Below are positions 9,290 through 17,873 of a DNA stretch of 64,000 bases, piece by piece (position 1 is the first letter of the stretch; each line of letters starts with the position of its first letter). The position numbers and the translations under genes were made by a program. Source of the stretch: Streptomyces nigra (lineage in GTDB: Bacteria > Actinomycetota > Actinomycetes > Streptomycetales > Streptomycetaceae). The DNA lies in contig NZ_CP029043.1 in NCBI RefSeq assembly GCF_003074055.1, forward strand, positions 1-64,000, written 5' to 3'. The notes beneath the pieces are model-generated. The model saw only the letters and a list, made by a program, of their open reading frames with translations. It was not told the origin of the DNA and did no database searches.

Positions 9290-11017
9290 CTACTCGTCGC
9301 GCGAGGCCTCCTGCGGGTCATCGGTACCGGCTTCCCCGGCGCCGTGCCGACCGCGATGGAAGGCGCCGAAGCGGCTTCCCGCGTCGCGAGCCGGGCCCTG
9401 CTCCCCCTGCTGAGCGGGGGACGTTTCGGCTGCCGGCCGAGGGCGTCCCCGCTCCGCCTCGGCCATGGTGCGGCCGGGGGCCCGCACGGGCAGGCCCCCC
9501 GGAGTAGCCGGGCCGCGCCCACGTGAGCCGGCGGCGGGGGTGTCCGTGTCGGCTGTGCGCGAGCGCACCGGCAGCGGCTTCTCCGCGGCCGGGGCCGGTC
9601 CGGGCGCGGGGACCGGCGCGGAGGCTGCCGCTTCCCGACTGCGGCGGGGACTCGCCGGGGCGACGGGCTCGCGCTGCTGGGCCATCAGTTGAGGCGGCAG
9701 GAGGACGACGACGCCGGTGCCGCCGCGCGAGGAAGGGCGGTAGTTGACGCTGATGCCGTACTTGGAGGCGACCCGCCCCACGACCGCCAGCCCCAGCCGG
9801 GTGCCCTGCAACGAGGCCAGGTCGGTCACCCGGCCCGCGACAGCCTCCTCCGCGCGATGCATGGCGGCGTCGGACATCTTCAGGCCACTGTCCTCGATCG
9901 TGACGACGAGTCCGGCGCTGCGCTCCTCCACGTAGACGTGGACCTCGTCGATGGGCGGCGAGAAGTTGGCAGCGTTGTCCATGAGTTCGGCCAGCAGGTG
10001 CATCACCCCCTCGGCGGCGAAGCCCGAGATGGCGGCTTTGCTGGAGCTGTGCAGGCGCACCCGCCGGTAGGCGGCGATCCGGCCGACCGCGCCACGCAGA
10101 ACGCTCTCGACCACGATCGGCTTGTTCCAGACGCGGCTGGAACGGCCGCCCATCAGGAGGGCCAGCCGGTCGGTCATCAGGCCCAGCTGCGACGTGCTGT
10201 GGTCCAGGCGCAGCAGGTCGCCGAAGACCTCCTCACCGTGCCGCTCCTGCATGTCGCGCAGGTCGGCGAGCATGCTGACGGTCTTGGCCTGCACCCGGCT
10301 CAGAGCCTTGGCGGACGCTGCCTGGGCGGCGGCCGAACGGCGCTCGCTGTAGGCGAGTTCACGCACGAACCACTCGGCGGGGTCGCGCAGCAGCGGACTA
10401 CGCGGCCAGTCGAACTTGGCCAGGACGGTGTCCGCGGAGCTTCCCTCGCGCAGCAACGCGACGGCGGAGGGCAGCGTCTCGGCGGTCAGACGCTTGAGTT
10501 CGGTGCTGCCCTGGGCCAGTTCGCCGCGCAGGGTCTCCAGTTCGGACTCGGCGTGGACGGCTCTGCGGACCAGCGCGTCGAGTTCGGTGGCGAAGACCTC
10601 CAGCAACTGGCGCAGGTGCGGATCGGACGGCGGTGTGACGCGAGCGAGAGCATCGTCGGTCCGGGTCCCGCCTTTCACCTGATGCACGAGGCCCGGCAGG
10701 GTGACGTTGACCAGCTGGGAGGTCTCCGCGCCCTGCTGCATCCAGTGCTTGCGGGCCATCTCCAGCTCGTCGCTGCGGGATGCGGCGTCCCGGCGGGCCG
10801 TGCGCAGCAGGCGGGCGGCGACGGCGACGAGGAGCGCCGTGCACACCCAGGCGACTGCCGCGGTGCCGGTCACCCAGCCGCGGGCCTCGGCGGGGGCCAC
10901 GACGATGACGGCCGCGGCGCTCACGGCAGTGACGAGGAGCGCGGCAGGGAACACGGCCGGCGAGGAGCGCGCCCCTTTCGCACTCCGGCGCTGGCGGGGG
11001 CGGGCAGGCACTGACAT
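9290..11017 (-). CDS. cvnA: Conservon sensor histidine kinase-like ATPase (CvnA)
   Basis: First gene of the conservon, 575 aa. Two hydrophobic segments lie at about residues 22-45 and 49-70 (AALLVTAVSAAAVIVV and AAVAWVCTALLVAVAA), so the protein is anchored with a very short outside loop. A long helical region follows, then a GHKL ATPase domain with the N-box HLLAELMDNAANFSPP and the G-box region LGLAVVGRVASKYG. The C-terminal 120 residues are a Pro/Ala/Arg-rich disordered tail. A phosphorylatable His is not obvious, as is usual for CvnA. The ATG start has GAGGGA 8 nt upstream. Confidence 0.95.
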   Translation of the reverse strand: MSVPARPRQRRSAKGARSSPAVFPAALLVTAVSAAAVIVVAPAEARGWVTGTAAVAWVCTALLVAVAARLLRTARRDAASRSDELEMARKHWMQQGAETSQLVNVTLPGLVHQVKGGTRTDDALARVTPPSDPHLRQLLEVFATELDALVRRAVHAESELETLRGELAQGSTELKRLTAETLPSAVALLREGSSADTVLAKFDWPRSPLLRDPAEWFVRELAYSERRSAAAQAASAKALSRVQAKTVSMLADLRDMQERHGEEVFGDLLRLDHSTSQLGLMTDRLALLMGGRSSRVWNKPIVVESVLRGAVGRIAAYRRVRLHSSSKAAISGFAAEGVMHLLAELMDNAANFSPPIDEVHVYVEERSAGLVVTIEDSGLKMSDAAMHRAEEAVAGRVTDLASLQGTRLGLAVVGRVASKYGISVNYRPSSRGGTGVVVLLPPQLMAQQREPVAPASPRRSREAAASAPVPAPGPAPAAEKPLPVRSRTADTDTPAAGSRGRGPATPGGLPVRAPGRTMAEAERGRPRPAAETSPAQQGEQGPARDAGSRFGAFHRGRHGAGEAGTDDPQEASRDE

Positions 11018-11709
11018 TCCGGGGTCCCTCGGTCCTTGGCGGCAGCAGTCCTGGTGACGACTGGAGGTCGCCCTTGATCAGGGCGGCGGTGGGCGCCACT
11101 CGTGACCCTTCCGGGTCGGGCACGCCGCCATGCTAGTCACCGAGCCGTGCCAGAAAGCCCGGCCTGAGTGCCCTGCCGTGGCACCGGTTGAATTCGTCGG
11201 GAAACATCCATTGTCACGTACGCGTGTGATATTTGACGTCGCCTCATCTGACCGCCATGGAGCCCGCATTCAGGCAATGAGTCGGCGTCGAAGAGTTCAA
11301 CCGAGACCGAGCCGCAGCCAGATGCGGCCTGGGAAATGAACATTTTGAGCCAACTATCTGTCCCGGTTCGCTCAAGGAAACCGCCGTGAATCAGCACAGT
11401 CTCGGCGAAGCGGCCCCGGAGACCGTACCAGCCCCAGGTGCCGACTCACGGAGAGAGAGCGACGGGCCGGAGCGCCTCGGTGATCAGTGGATCGCCCTGC
11501 CGGAGCCCGGCGGGCTCGCCCGGCCCGCCGGAGGGCGCTTTCCGCACTGCGCCGTGTTTCGCCGGGCTGCCGCTCAAGGGCCGGGTCGTTCGTGCCGTGC
11601 GGCCGAGAATCGGAGGAGCGCAATTCGCTCTCCAGGCCGAGGCAGCGGCGATCGGATGGGAGACGCGGAGTCGGCCCAGGTCGGCCCCGACCTCCATAGG
11701 GGGCCCGGG
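11018..11709. other. Intergenic region without a recognised gene
   Basis: About 690 bp between the conservon promoter side and the end of the WYL regulator gene. The part near 11018-11110 must hold the conservon promoter. A less GC-rich stretch at about 11200-11260 (GTGTGATATTTGACG) is the best promoter-like zone. Open frames on both strands across 11386-11700 have no recognisable domains and look like composition artefacts. Confidence 0.5.
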
Positions 11710-12687
11710 TCAGAGGACGTCGTAGGTGCGGGCGAGCATCCGTACGGTGGCGGCGATGGCCCGGCGCAGTTCGATCGGGGCGACGACTTCGACGTCCCCG
11801 CCGAGCCGTAGCAGCTCGCCGCATGCGTGCTCGACGCCTTCGATCGGGATGACCGCCTCCACCCATTCGGTGCCGGGGACGGCGGTCGCCGTGGAGTCGA
11901 CCGCCCGCACCACCTCCGGGGCGACGTTGTCGGGCAGGCGCCGACGCCCTCGGGGCGACAGACGGATGGTGGCCTCGCCGGTGTAGCGACGCGCCTGGAA
12001 TTCCGCGAGATAGGTATCCCAGTGCGCACCCAGGTCGAAGTCCTGCGGCCGGTCGAAACGCTCGTCGCCCACGCTCGCGTCGATGATGTGGGCGACACGA
12101 TAGGTCGCCATCCCGCGGTCCGTGGCGGCCACGAGGTACCAGACGCCGGACTTGAGCACCAGGCCGTACGGACGAAGGCGGCGCTGCACTTCCTGCGGCA
12201 CCCGCCAGCGGCGGTACCGCACGTCCACCGTGTGCCCGGTGCGTACCGCGTCGACGAACAGCGTGAGATGCGGGGCCCGTTCGGGCTCCCGGTACCAACC
12301 GGGGGCGTCCACGTGGAACACGGCGGCGGTACGCGCGGCCTCTTCGCGCAGTCCGGTCGGCAGCGCGGCCAGCAGCTTCAGCCGTGCCGCCACCGCTTCC
12401 GCCGCAAGCCCCAAGTCGGCGGCGGCGCCGGGCAGTCCGGCGAAGAGGAGCGCCCGTGCCTCGCCTTCGCTCAGCCCGGTCAGACGGGTGCGATATCCGT
12501 CCAGCAGCTGGTAGCCGCCCCCGGGCCCGGGCTCCGCGTAGACCGGAACCCCCGCCGCCTGGAGTCGAGCCAGGTCACGATACGCGGTCCGGACGGACAC
12601 GCCCAGCTCATCGGCGATCGCCCGCGCGGACAGGCGCCCACGGGACTGGAGCAACAGCAGAACGGACAACAACCGACTGGCAGACAC
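11710..12687 (-). CDS. WYL-domain transcriptional regulator (YafY type)
   Basis: DeoR-like helix-turn-helix regulator with a WYL ligand-sensing domain, 325 aa. The HTH at the N-terminus reads SARAIADELGVSVRTAYRDLARLQAAGVPV, followed by the GGYQLLDGYRTRLTGLS linker. The WYL domain includes VDVRYRRW and RPYGLVLKSGVWYLVAATD. I chose GTG 12687 because GAGGAG lies 9 nt upstream; an upstream in-frame start at 12729 has none. It is divergent from the NIPSNAP gene (141 bp apart), which is its most likely target. WYL regulators of this layout commonly control a neighbouring divergent gene. Confidence 0.92.
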   Translation of the reverse strand: MSASRLLSVLLLLQSRGRLSARAIADELGVSVRTAYRDLARLQAAGVPVYAEPGPGGGYQLLDGYRTRLTGLSEGEARALLFAGLPGAAADLGLAAEAVAARLKLLAALPTGLREEAARTAAVFHVDAPGWYREPERAPHLTLFVDAVRTGHTVDVRYRRWRVPQEVQRRLRPYGLVLKSGVWYLVAATDRGMATYRVAHIIDASVGDERFDRPQDFDLGAHWDTYLAEFQARRYTGEATIRLSPRGRRRLPDNVAPEVVRAVDSTATAVPGTEWVEAVIPIEGVEHACGELLRLGGDVEVVAPIELRRAIAATVRMLARTYDVL

Positions 12688-12827
12688 GGACGCATTCTCC
12701 TCGGAAAACCCTGACAGCACCTGGCACACGACTCCCCTACCGTCGACCGGCGTCCGGCCCCGGCTCCCGCCGGACGGGCCACACGCCCCCGCCCTGCCCG
12801 CCCCAGGACGAACGACTGGAGACCCCT

Positions 12828-13574
12828 GTGCCCCCGTCCCCGCCCCACCTCGTAGACCGCATGTCCGTGATCGAGCTCCGGCAGTACACGCTGCGTCCCG
12901 GCCGGCGCGACGACTTCGTCGAGTTGTTCGACCGGGAGTTCGTCGAGTCGCAGGAGGAGGCCGGGATGACCGTGCTCGGCCAATTCCGGGATGTCGATGA
13001 TCCGGACCGCTTCGTCTGGCTGCGCGGCTTCCGGGACATGACGACGCGTCATCGCGCCCTCACCGCCTTCTACGGCGGACCTGTCTGGGCCAGGCACGGC
13101 GCCCGGGCGAACGACGCCATGATCGACTCGGACGACGTCCTTCTTCTTCGCCCCTCCTCGGCCGACACGAACTTCGCCGTCTCCTCCCGGGCAAGGCCTC
13201 CGATCGGCGCACCGTCGCCCGAACGGTTCGTCGCGGCCACCGTGTGGTCCTTCCCGCCGGGGCGAGACGACGGCATCGCACGGATCCGGGACGGCCTGCT
13301 CCCCGCTCTCCTCGAGACGGGCCCGGCGCCGCTCGGTCCCCTGATCACCGAGCCCGCACCCAATACATTCCCCAGGCTGCCGGTTCGCGCCGGGGAGAAC
13401 GTCGCCGTGCTGTTCGCCTCGTACCCCGACGAGAGCGCGTACCTGCGGCATCTCGCCGATGTCCGGGCCCGTCCCCGCGTACGGGACGAGATCCTGCCGG
13501 ACATCGAGCGAGAGCAGACGGCCGCACCTCGGGTGCTCCGGCTGAGGCCCACGGGCCGCTCGCTCCTCTCCTGA
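12828..13574 (+). CDS. NIPSNAP-family protein
   Basis: Protein of 248 aa with two ferredoxin-like NIPSNAP (ABM-like) halves. The first begins MSVIELRQYTLRPGRRDDFVE and contains FRDVDDPDRFVWLRGF. The second contains TVWSFPPGRDDGIARIRDGL and ENVAVLFASYPDESAYLRHL. NIPSNAP proteins are small dimeric proteins of unclear enzymatic role. GTG 12828 is chosen for the GGAG about 6 nt upstream; ATG 12861 would remove only a poorly conserved leader. It is divergent from the WYL regulator. Confidence 0.88.
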   Translation: MPPSPPHLVDRMSVIELRQYTLRPGRRDDFVELFDREFVESQEEAGMTVLGQFRDVDDPDRFVWLRGFRDMTTRHRALTAFYGGPVWARHGARANDAMIDSDDVLLLRPSSADTNFAVSSRARPPIGAPSPERFVAATVWSFPPGRDDGIARIRDGLLPALLETGPAPLGPLITEPAPNTFPRLPVRAGENVAVLFASYPDESAYLRHLADVRARPRVRDEILPDIEREQTAAPRVLRLRPTGRSLLS

Positions 13575-13585
13575 CGCCTTCGGGT

Positions 13586-13617
13586 AATCCGTAGCGGAAC
13601 GCCGGGCTGATTGGTCC
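13586..13617 (-). promoter_or_regulatory. Possible SigK-type promoter pointing leftwards
   Basis: On the minus strand GGACCAATCA is followed after 16 nt by CGGATT. Apart from one base, this matches the two promoters at 13645-13677 and 17697-17729. It points back into the 3' end of the NIPSNAP gene, where no minus-strand gene was recognised, so any transcript would be antisense. Confidence 0.45.
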
Positions 13618-13644
13618 TGAATTCCTTTTCACCTGATCAGGTCT

Positions 13645-13677
13645 GGGACCAATCCGCGGGGCGAACGGAACCGGATT
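13645..13677 (+). promoter_or_regulatory. SigK-type promoter of the sulfite-oxidase-like gene
   Basis: GGGACCAATCC (13645-13655), a 16-nt spacer and CGGATT (13672-13677) match exactly the motif upstream of the sigK-like gene itself. The -10 element ends 6 nt before the GTG start at 13684, so the transcript is predicted to be leaderless. The arrangement resembles the mycobacterial SigK consensus (CCATCC and CCGAAT-like boxes). Confidence 0.75.
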
Positions 13678-13683
13678 CCCGGC

Positions 13684-15315
13684 GTGAGGGACGACGAGAA
13701 GGATCAGCGGGTACGAACCCCTTGGCCCCGTAGTGCGTTGGGCGCGCTGGGCGGGGTGCTGGCCGGCTTCGCCGCGCTGGCGGTGGCCGATCTGCTGGCA
13801 GGGTTGGCGCGGCCGCAGGCCGGCCCGATCGTCGCGGTGGGCGGCGCGTCCATCGACGCCACGCCGGCCGCGGTCAAGGACTGGGCGGTCCGTCGCTTCG
13901 GCACGGACGACAAGCTCGTGCTGCAGCTCGGCATCCTCGCCGTCCTGACAGCGCTGGCGCTGGCCTCGGGTGCGCTGGCGCTGCGTTTTCGTCGCGTCTC
14001 GGCCGCCGGGATCCTCCTCCTCGGAGGCGTCGGCGCGGCGGCCGCCGTCCGTCGTCCCGACTCCACCGGTCTCACGGACGCACTCCCGTCCGTGGGGGGA
14101 GCTGCGGCCGGAGCCCTGCTCCTGTACGCGCTGGCGGGCCGCCTGACCACGGTGGCGCGGTCGTCAGCGACCACACGCCCGTCGGCGGTGACGGGAGCCG
14201 AGGCCGGTCCGCCGCCGTCCGTGGGCTGGGACCGGCGGGGGTTCGTCCTCGGGGCCGTGTCCGCGGCGGCGGTCTCCACTGCCGTGGGCGCGGTCGGGCG
14301 GTCCCTGAAGTCCTCGCGCGGCCGGGACTCCATCGCCTCGCGCGACGCGATCGTGCTGCCCGCTCCCGGATCACCGGCGCGATCCGCCTCCGGGAGAACG
14401 GGGCTGCGAGTCCGTGGCATCAGTCCCTTCGTCACCTCCAACTCGGCCTTCTACCGGGTGGACACCGCTCTGGTGGTGCCCCGAGTGGACACCGGCGACT
14501 GGCGGTTGCGTATCCATGGCAAGGGCGTACGCCGCCCGGCCCGCTACTCCTTCGACGATCTGCTGGGCAGAGATCTCATCGAGCGGGACATCACCCTCAC
14601 CTGCGTCTCCAACGAGGTCGGTGGCCCGTATGTGGGCAACGCGCGCTGGATCGGCGTACGCCTGGCCGACCTCCTCGCCGAATGCGGGGTCGAGCCTCCG
14701 TCCCGGGGAGGGCCGGCGGACCAGCTGGTGTCCCGGTCGGTGGACGGCATGACGATCGGCACCCCGGTCGAGGACGTCATGGACGGCCGGGACGCCATGC
14801 TCGCCCTCGGCATGAACGGCGAGCCGCTGCCCTTCGCACACGGTTTCCCGGTCCGGATGGTCGTCCCCGGCCTGTACGGCTTCGTCTCGGCCTGCAAGTG
14901 GATCAAGGACATCGAGCTCACCACCTTCGATTCCTATGACCCCTACTGGGTCCGGCGCGGCTGGGCCCGCCGTGCCCCGATCAAGACCGGGTCGCGGATC
15001 GACACCCCCAAGCCCTTCGCCCGGCCCGCGTCCGGCACCGTGATGATCGCCGGCGTCGCCTGGGCCCAGGGGCGTGGCATCGGCAAGGTCGAAGTCCGCG
15101 TCGACGACGGTCCCTGGCGGGAAGCCGACCTGGCCGCCCAGGACACGCGCGACACCTGGCGCCAGTGGTCCCTGCCCTGGAAGGCCACCAGGGGCGGCCA
15201 CACGCTCACCGTACGCGCCACCGACCGGACCGGTGCCGTGCAGACCGCCGAGCGCACCCGCACGATCCCCGACGGCGCAAGCGGCTGGCACTCGGTCGTC
15301 GTGACCGTCGAGTGA
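13684..15315 (+). CDS. Membrane-anchored molybdopterin-dependent oxidoreductase (sulfite oxidase family)
   Basis: Molybdenum-cofactor oxidoreductase of 543 aa. The N-terminal 180 residues contain about four membrane helices (for example ALGGVLAGFAALAVADLLAGLA and VLQLGILAVLTALALASGALAL). The catalytic domain follows (RVDTALVVPRVDTGDWRLRIHGKGV, then the Cys motif ITLTCVSNEVGGPYVGNARW, whose Cys should ligate molybdenum). The protein ends in an immunoglobulin-like sulfite-oxidase dimerisation domain (GVAWAQGRGIGKVEVRVDDGPW). The active site is likely extracytoplasmic. It has a SigK-type promoter ending 6 nt before GTG 13684 and is followed by a fasciclin lipoprotein gene. The combination of Mo-enzyme, fasciclin protein and SigK/RskA recurs in actinobacteria. 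Confidence 0.93.
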   Translation: MRDDEKDQRVRTPWPRSALGALGGVLAGFAALAVADLLAGLARPQAGPIVAVGGASIDATPAAVKDWAVRRFGTDDKLVLQLGILAVLTALALASGALALRFRRVSAAGILLLGGVGAAAAVRRPDSTGLTDALPSVGGAAAGALLLYALAGRLTTVARSSATTRPSAVTGAEAGPPPSVGWDRRGFVLGAVSAAAVSTAVGAVGRSLKSSRGRDSIASRDAIVLPAPGSPARSASGRTGLRVRGISPFVTSNSAFYRVDTALVVPRVDTGDWRLRIHGKGVRRPARYSFDDLLGRDLIERDITLTCVSNEVGGPYVGNARWIGVRLADLLAECGVEPPSRGGPADQLVSRSVDGMTIGTPVEDVMDGRDAMLALGMNGEPLPFAHGFPVRMVVPGLYGFVSACKWIKDIELTTFDSYDPYWVRRGWARRAPIKTGSRIDTPKPFARPASGTVMIAGVAWAQGRGIGKVEVRVDDGPWREADLAAQDTRDTWRQWSLPWKATRGGHTLTVRATDRTGAVQTAERTRTIPDGASGWHSVVVTVE

Positions 15316-15416
15316 CCGCCCGCCCCGCACAGGGCCCGCGAGCCCTCTTTCGAACCACTGTCCACACCAACACCAGCGCAGCCTCGTCATGCTGCACCGT
15401 CCAACAGGAGGACATG

Positions 15417-16070
15417 ATGAACACCCGTATCCGCCGTGCCACCGGTCTTCTCGCCGCGGCCGCCGTGCTTCCCCTCGCTCTCGCCGCCTGCTCCGACGGC
15501 AGCAGCGACTCGGACAAGGCCGACTCCTCCGACCGCGCGAAGGCTTCGGCCACGAGGAACGGCGACGCGTCGAGCGGCTCGACGGCGAGCAACGTGGAGC
15601 CGTTCGGTCCGGCCTGTTCGGCGGTCCCGAAGAACGGGGCGGGCTCCTTCGACGGCATGGCCAAGGACCCCGTCGCCACGGCGGCCTCCCACAACCCCGC
15701 TCTGTCCACCCTCGTGACGGCGGTGAAGAAGGCCGGCCTGGTCGACACCCTCAACAACGCGCAGGGCATCACCGTGTTCGCGCCGACGAACGACGCCTTC
15801 GGGAAGATCCCGAAGGCCACCCTCGACAAGGTCCTCAACGACAAGGCGATGCTGACGAAGATCCTCACCTATCACGTCGTCGGTCAGAAGCTCACGCCGA
15901 AGGACCTGGAGAACGGCTCCTTCGACACCCTGGAGAAGTCGAAGGTCATGACCTCCGGTTCGGGCGAGTCCTACACCGTCCAGGGATCCGCCAAGGTCGT
16001 CTGCGGGAACGTCACGACCGCCAATGCCACGGTCCACATCATCGACACCGTTCTCATGCCCAAGAGCTGA
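15417..16070 (+). CDS. Fasciclin-domain lipoprotein (MPT70/MPT83-like)
   Basis: Secreted lipoprotein of 217 aa. The signal peptide ends in the lipobox LAAC (Cys25), followed by a Ser/Asp/Thr-rich linker, then one fasciclin (FAS1) domain from about residue 75: NPALSTLVTAVKKAGLVDTL, ITVFAPTNDAFGKIP, LTKILTYHVVGQKL and ATVHIIDTVLMPKS. Of two tandem ATG codons the second (15417) is spaced better from AGGAGG at 15407. FAS1 proteins mediate surface adhesion; the mycobacterial homologues MPT70 and MPT83 belong to the SigK regulon, in keeping with the SigK/RskA genes alongside. It is about 100 nt after the Mo-enzyme gene and probably co-transcribed. Confidence 0.94.
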   Translation: MNTRIRRATGLLAAAAVLPLALAACSDGSSDSDKADSSDRAKASATRNGDASSGSTASNVEPFGPACSAVPKNGAGSFDGMAKDPVATAASHNPALSTLVTAVKKAGLVDTLNNAQGITVFAPTNDAFGKIPKATLDKVLNDKAMLTKILTYHVVGQKLTPKDLENGSFDTLEKSKVMTSGSGESYTVQGSAKVVCGNVTTANATVHIIDTVLMPKS

Positions 16071-16094
16071 CGCCACCACGAGCCGCGGCCGCCC

Positions 16095-16125
16095 GGCCGG
16101 CCCGGTCGTCCTGACCGGGCCGGCC
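16095..16125. terminator. Perfect 13-bp hairpin, probable bidirectional terminator
   Basis: GGCCGGCCCGGTC at 16095-16107 pairs perfectly with GACCGGGCCGGCC at 16113-16125 across a 5-nt loop. It follows the fasciclin gene and lies between convergent transcription units. Confidence 0.8.
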
Positions 16126-16279
16126 TGGCGGCGCGTCGTCCACCGGGGCATCCGCCGGCGCCCGTCGAACGGGACCGGGCGGGTGCCCCACGCCACTTCC
16201 GCGCTCGCGGCCGACGACCCCCGGTCTCCCGCACCGGCCGTGCGCCCACTGCGCCGCACCGCGACAGCGCGGACGGTTC

Positions 16280-16316
16280 GCGTGGGAAGCCCGCCGCGTC
16301 GCCGGGCTTCCCACGC
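16280..16316 (-). terminator. Hairpin terminator after the anti-sigma gene
   Basis: GTGGGAAGCCCG and its complement CGGGCTTCCCAC form a 12-bp stem (14 bp with flanking GC pairs) immediately downstream of the rskA-like stop codon at 16323. Confidence 0.75.
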
Positions 16317-16322
16317 GCGCCC

Positions 16323-17072
16323 TCACGTCGGCAGAGCGAGCAGGGCGACCGGCGCGGACGTCGGCTGCTTCGATCCACCGGCCGGCTCCACGGTGATACC
16401 GACTTCCGAGACCCCGTGGACCGCGCCCTGCATGAGGACCGCCTGGCTGCTGCGGTCGGGATCCATCAGGCCGGCCGAACGCATCTTCCCGTCGTCGGAG
16501 AACCACAGTTGGTACACCTTGCCCCGCGGAGGTGCGGGCATGTCCGAGCTGACGAAAACGGCCCGGTCCCGGCGGACCGAGACCACCAGCGTGCCCGCGC
16601 CGCCCCCCACCCGCGCCGAACGCATCGTGGCGTCGGGCGCGGCCAGTACTTCCGCCAGGTCCTCCGCGCGCCGCTCGGCCTGTGCGGCCCGGTGCTGAGC
16701 GTCCTCGGCACGTTCGTGCTGCCACCCGGCCGCTCCGCCGAAGGTGGCCGCAGCGGCCACGCTGGCGGCGAGGGCCCACCAGGCCGGTCGCCGTCCTCGC
16801 CGGACGCCGCCGCCCGCGCGCTCCGGCGGCGCGGTCTCGGGCGAGACCTGTCGCACGCCGGTGATGCGTTGCAGGACCTGCTCCCGCATGGCGGGGCGCG
16901 TGCGCACCGTGGTGGTCCGGGCCAGGCGTCCGGTGGTGGCGGTGAACTCGGCGACCTCCTGCCGGCAGGCGTCGCACCCGTCCAGATGGCTCTCGAAGGC
17001 GGCGCGTTCCTCGTCGTGCAGCGCGTGCACGGCGTAGGCGCCGGTCAGCGTGTGCAGATCGGCGGTGGTCAT
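16323..17072 (-). CDS. rskA: Anti-sigma-K factor (RskA family)
   Basis: Membrane anti-sigma factor of 249 aa. The N-terminal zinc-binding anti-sigma domain shows the HxxxCxxC motif in FESHLDGCDACRQEV. One membrane helix follows (AWWALAASVAAAATFGGAAGW, about residues 96-117), then a short coiled coil rich in Ala, Glu and Arg, and the extracytoplasmic RskA domain (GTLVVSVRRDRAVFVSSDMP, KVYQLWFSDDGKMRSAGLM, GVSEVGITVEPAGGS). The start overlaps the sigma-factor stop as ATGA, so both proteins are made in step. It should hold the cognate sigma factor until a signal leads to proteolysis. Confidence 0.95.
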   Translation of the reverse strand: MTTADLHTLTGAYAVHALHDEERAAFESHLDGCDACRQEVAEFTATTGRLARTTTVRTRPAMREQVLQRITGVRQVSPETAPPERAGGGVRRGRRPAWWALAASVAAAATFGGAAGWQHERAEDAQHRAAQAERRAEDLAEVLAAPDATMRSARVGGGAGTLVVSVRRDRAVFVSSDMPAPPRGKVYQLWFSDDGKMRSAGLMDPDRSSQAVLMQGAVHGVSEVGITVEPAGGSKQPTSAPVALLALPT

Positions 17073-17656
17073 GCGGTCACCCCCAGGCAGTCGCGCAGGC
17101 GGATGAGCCCGTCCCGCAGGCGGGTCTTCACCGTGCCGATCGGCAGGGACAGCACTTCGGCGACCTCGCGATAGGTCAGGCCGCGGTAGTAGGCGAGCGT
17201 GACCGACTGGCGTTGCAACTCCGTCAGGGTCCGCAGACAGCGCCTCACCTGTTCTTGCTCCAGCCGGTTCTCGACCTGCTCGATCACCTCGTCGTAGGCC
17301 GGCTGATGCGCGAGCAGCGCGGCCTTGGTGTCGCGAGCGGCCGCGGCCTCCACCGAGCGGACGCGGTCCACGGCACGCCGGTGGGCGAGGGTGAGGATCC
17401 AGTTGATGGCCGTGCCCCGCTCGGGCCGGTAACGCGGGGCGGTGCGCCAGACCTCGACCAGCACCTCCTGCGCCACCTCTTCCGACTGGGCCTGATCGCG
17501 CAACACGGCTCGCGCGACACCGAGCACGGAGCCGGCCACGGCGTCGTAGACGGTGGCGAAGGCCTCCTGATCACCCAGCGCCACCTCGTGGACGAGCTGT
17601 TGCAGATCGGGCTGAACTGTCGGATTGCTGCCGATGTATACGGGTTCCTTCACCAT
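17069..17656 (-). CDS. sigK: ECF RNA polymerase sigma factor (SigK family)
   Basis: Extracytoplasmic-function sigma factor of 195 aa. Region 2 is seen in EAFATVYDAVAGSVLGVARAVL and AQEVLVEVWRTAPRY, and region 4 in LTELQRQSVTLAYYRGLTYREVAEVL and LPIGTVKTRLRDGLIRLRDCL. ATG 17656 has GGGAG about 7 nt upstream; longer readings run into non-conserved sequence. The gene is preceded by a promoter motif identical to that of the Mo-enzyme gene, implying autoregulation. It is followed by the RskA-like anti-sigma gene with a 4-nt overlap. Confidence 0.96.
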   Translation of the reverse strand: MVKEPVYIGSNPTVQPDLQQLVHEVALGDQEAFATVYDAVAGSVLGVARAVLRDQAQSEEVAQEVLVEVWRTAPRYRPERGTAINWILTLAHRRAVDRVRSVEAAAARDTKAALLAHQPAYDEVIEQVENRLEQEQVRRCLRTLTELQRQSVTLAYYRGLTYREVAEVLSLPIGTVKTRLRDGLIRLRDCLGVTA

Positions 17657-17696
17657 GGCTCTCCCAGGGGGCGGTGGGGGCCGAACGGCCCCACGT

Positions 17697-17729
17697 AATC
17701 CGAGGCTGCTCGAGCCGGGGATTGGTCCC
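17697..17729 (-). promoter_or_regulatory. Autoregulatory SigK-type promoter of sigK-rskA
   Basis: On the minus strand GGGACCAATCC, a 16-nt spacer and CGGATT repeat the motif found before the Mo-enzyme gene with identical boxes and spacing. The predicted leader is about 35 nt. Confidence 0.75.
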
Positions 17730-17873
17730 GTGGGTGCGAAGGCGGCGCGATCCGGGTGTCGTGCGCTCGCCGCGAGGCCGTGGGCGGCCGGTGCGGATAC
17801 ACATGGCCGACGCACCTCGCGAGCACCCGTTCGCGAGCAGGCCGAGGCTCACGAACGGGTGGTGCGCGGCCGG

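Noticed and set aside
11386..11811. Plus-strand open frame of 141 codons
   Set aside because: It is antisense to the end of the WYL gene in part, has no conserved domain and a composition expected of a shadow frame.
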